Assembly: GCA_938041445.1 (NCBI GenBank)
Contig: CALISO010000108.1
Coordinates: 1 to 40,975 of the forward strand
Origin: an uncultured Saprospiraceae bacterium
GTDB lineage: Bacteria > Bacteroidota > Bacteroidia > Chitinophagales > Saprospiraceae
Length of the DNA: 40,975 bases
Direction of reading: 5' to 3'
Shown: positions 39,255 to 40,975 of the stretch, piece after piece
How the letters are laid out: the number at the start of each line of letters is the position of its first letter
How positions within the stretch are numbered: position 1 is the first letter of the stretch
Position numbers and translations under genes: made by a program
Notes under the pieces: generated by a model
The model's input: the letters and a program-made list of their open reading frames with translations, nothing else
What the model was told of the DNA's origin: nothing
The model's database searches: none

Positions 39255-40091
39255 TTAGTCTTTAAAAAGCCAGTTTTTTCCATTTTCCTGCGGTATATCT
39301 CTAGATTTTGCAATTTCAGAGAGCAAAAAGTCAATACTATCTTTATCTGTAAGAGATAATCCTCGAGTACTTTGATTGACATATAAGTCGATATGTTGCT
39401 GCATAACTGAGATGTCCATCTCTTGAGCATAATTCTTAATATAAGTAGAAATGGCGTTGAAGTCGCTATCTGCCAACTGGATACTTGCATAAATATCACG
39501 CGATACTTGAGATTTGACTTCATCATCAAGACTTCTCTTAATCGCTATACCACCAAGTGGGATAGGTAAGTCAGTCTGTTTCTCCCAATAATCTCCTAAA
39601 TCTTGTACACAAACAAAACCTCTCTCCTCATAGGTAAATCTATTCTCATGAATAATCACACCTGCATCTACTCTACCCGACTTGAGCTCTGACTCAATAT
39701 CAGAAAACAACATCTCAACCTTTTCAAAGTCTTGATCTCTATAGGCAAAGTCCAGGAGGAAATTTGCAGTTGTGTATTGACCAGGAATGGCCACCCGATT
39801 AATCTCACTCAACAGAGTACCAGGATTGACAATCAATAGAGGCCCTACACCAAAACCTAATGCTGACCCATATGGTAGCATTTGGTAGCGATCTATCATC
39901 GATGCCCAAGCGTGATAACTCAGCTTAATCACATCATGCTCCCCTACCAGTGCCATTGAATTAAGGGCAGCGATATCTTCTAGAATGATAGAGTAATTCA
40001 GCGGACTCTTGATCAAGTTCAATGCAATACCACCAAAGATGTATGTATCATTAGGACAAGGACTATAAGCAAGAGTTAAGTGTGTTTTCAA
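39255..40091 (-). CDS. mqnD: 1,4-dihydroxy-6-naphthoate synthase of the futalosine menaquinone pathway
   Basis: Converts cyclic dehypoxanthine futalosine to 1,4-dihydroxy-6-naphthoate in menaquinone synthesis. The 278 residues have the periplasmic-binding-protein-like fold typical of MqnD/MqnA. Family blocks: the opening LAYSPCPNDTYIFGG at 7-21, KLSYHAWASMIDRYQMLPYGSALG, GFGVGPLLIV, AIPGQYTTANFLLDFA, VDAGVIIHENRFTYEERGF with the conserved I-H-E, and LPIPLGGIAIKR. The start is TTG at 40091; upstream in frame there is a stop without another start, and the position fits the family N-terminus. Together with the NqrM-like and ApbE genes it points to a quinone-based respiratory chain. Divergent from the pseudouridine synthase gene. 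Confidence 0.93.
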   Translation of the reverse strand: MKTHLTLAYSPCPNDTYIFGGIALNLIKSPLNYSIILEDIAALNSMALVGEHDVIKLSYHAWASMIDRYQMLPYGSALGFGVGPLLIVNPGTLLSEINRVAIPGQYTTANFLLDFAYRDQDFEKVEMLFSDIESELKSGRVDAGVIIHENRFTYEERGFVCVQDLGDYWEKQTDLPIPLGGIAIKRSLDDEVKSQVSRDIYASIQLADSDFNAISTYIKNYAQEMDISVMQQHIDLYVNQSTRGLSLTDKDSIDFLLSEIAKSRDIPQENGKNWLFKD

Positions 40092-40204
40092 TTGTATCTT
40101 TGAGATTTAATTCTTATTTGATTCTATCACAAGGTAAAATCTATATTCTAATTGAATTGTTTTGAGATAGATTGCATTTACCAAGAGTGTCAAGCACTAG
40201 CATT

Positions 40205-40900
40205 ATGAAACAACGACAAACTGCCCAAATCATATACGAGGATAACCACCTGATCGCAGCTAACAAACCTGTGGGATGGTTGTCGCAAGGCGATGAGACT
40301 GGCGACTGGACACTGATGGATGAAATGAAGCGCTACATCAAGTGGAAGTACGATAAGCCAGGAGACGTCTTTCTAGGGTCATTCCATAGAATCGATCGAC
40401 CTGCCAGTGGTGTAATGATCTATGCGAAGACCAGTAAGGCTCTCACCAGAATGAATGCTCTGATCAAAGACAGACAAATCAAAAAGGAATACCTGATCGT
40501 CACAGAACGAAGGCCTCTTGAGTCTGCTGATTCTCTTGTTCACTATATGGAGAAAGATAAGAAAAGAAACATCTCCAAGGCATATGATATGGAGAAGAAG
40601 AATCGAAAGCTATCAAAACTCAACTATGAGATGATCGGCTTTCTCAATCAATCTTGTCTAATCAAAGTAGATCTAGAGACTGGGCGGTCTCATCAGATCA
40701 GAGTTCAGATGTCCAAGATTGGAGCCAATATTATCGGTGATGTCAAGTACGGCGCAAGTAAGAAGATGAACAATCGTGGAATCGCTCTGCATTGCCATTC
40801 TATGTCATTCATCCATCCTGTAAAGAAAGAACCAATCTCAATCAAAGCACAAATGCCTGTATACTTTCCTTTTGATGCGTTTAGGGAATTGGATTATTGA
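40205..40900 (+). CDS. RluA-family RNA pseudouridine synthase
   Basis: Isomerises uridine to pseudouridine in ribosomal or transfer RNA. I chose the ATG at 40205 (231 residues); a TTG at 40172 would add eleven residues without family likeness. Residues 8-30 start the catalytic domain (IIYEDNHLIAANKPVGWLSQ); the catalytic Asp64 lies in FHRIDRPASGVMIYAKTSKA, the canonical H-R-L-D-x-x-T/A-S-G motif; LVDLETGRSHQIRVQMSKIG-like residues (here VDLETGRSHQIRVQMS) and GDVKYGA complete it. There is no S4 domain at the N-terminus, so it is of the short RluA/RluC-like kind and the target site cannot be named. The remaining 75 nt after its stop show no feature. Confidence 0.9.
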   Translation: MKQRQTAQIIYEDNHLIAANKPVGWLSQGDETGDWTLMDEMKRYIKWKYDKPGDVFLGSFHRIDRPASGVMIYAKTSKALTRMNALIKDRQIKKEYLIVTERRPLESADSLVHYMEKDKKRNISKAYDMEKKNRKLSKLNYEMIGFLNQSCLIKVDLETGRSHQIRVQMSKIGANIIGDVKYGASKKMNNRGIALHCHSMSFIHPVKKEPISIKAQMPVYFPFDAFRELDY

Positions 40901-40975
40901 GTTGTGTTGTAAAGAGTCGAATAGAAAGGCAAACTCTCCCTGTCTGCCTACTTGTAGTTGTCTTAAGATTCTACC

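Noticed and set aside
1-40975. CRISPR arrays, insertion sequences, prophage genes, toxin-antitoxin pairs
   Set aside because: No spaced repeat arrays, transposase or integrase frames, or terminal inverted repeats with target duplications were seen; gene content and composition are uniform.

Overview
The window looks like ordinary chromosome from a free-living member of the Bacteroidota, most likely a Saprospira-like or related gliding/marine lineage. The grounds are a 1026-residue cell-surface protein with SprB-type repeats, HYR-like domains and a C-terminal type IX secretion (T9SS) sorting domain; many lipoproteins with the lipobox Cys around residue 18-26; promoters of the Bacteroidota type (TAnnTTTG at -7); little sign of Shine-Dalgarno sites; an AT-rich base composition; and the futalosine menaquinone gene mqnD. 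No prophage, insertion sequence or CRISPR array is visible. The exact family is an inference.

Layout. 1-4.1 kb: the 3' end of a CBM9-like protein, a DUF6438 lipoprotein, a 55-codon membrane microprotein, hppD (tyrosine catabolism), tRNA-Arg(TCG) with its own promoter and terminator, and a NamZ-type muramidase lipoprotein. 4.2-6.1 kb: an exonuclease/GIY-YIG fusion translationally coupled to a DinB/YfiT-like protein. 6.1-13.6 kb: cell-envelope polysaccharide genes, namely a very long SLBB export protein and a sugar aminotransferase on the minus strand, and a porin-like protein, waaA, a heptose-phosphate kinase and an FKBP lipoprotein on the plus strand. 14.0-16.8 kb: a degenerate receiver protein and a hybrid histidine kinase behind a structured leader. 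16.8-23.2 kb: msrB, mazG, an NqrM-like protein, then a secreted PIG-L deacetylase, a 31-residue membrane peptide and a sodium:solute symporter in one tight unit.

23.2-28.6 kb: a candidate sigma-54-driven small RNA, then on the minus strand the run yidC - gpsA - membrane-anchored PspA-like protein - apbE. 28.7-31.7 kb: a minus-strand run sulfotransferase - prmC - serine hydrolase, with both junctions overlapping by 4 nt. 31.7-35.6 kb: cdd, a 3-hydroxyacyl-CoA dehydrogenase, then a GlcNAc-kinase-like gene, pfkA and cutA. 35.8-40.9 kb: the T9SS surface protein, a 380-nt non-coding stretch with repeats and hairpins, mqnD and an RluA-family pseudouridine synthase.

The most interesting item is at 23,198-23,304. 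A textbook sigma-54 core (GG-N10-GC) is placed so that its predicted +1 falls one base before three consecutive hairpins, the last of which is a strong intrinsic terminator, giving a compact RNA of about 80 nt between two convergent genes. Other points worth a look are an Asp-to-Asn change at the Mg-binding position of 6-phosphofructokinase, a two-TM PspA-like protein overlapping apbE, a duplicated 19-nt element ahead of two minus-strand terminators at 38.9-39.1 kb, and several one-helix microproteins.
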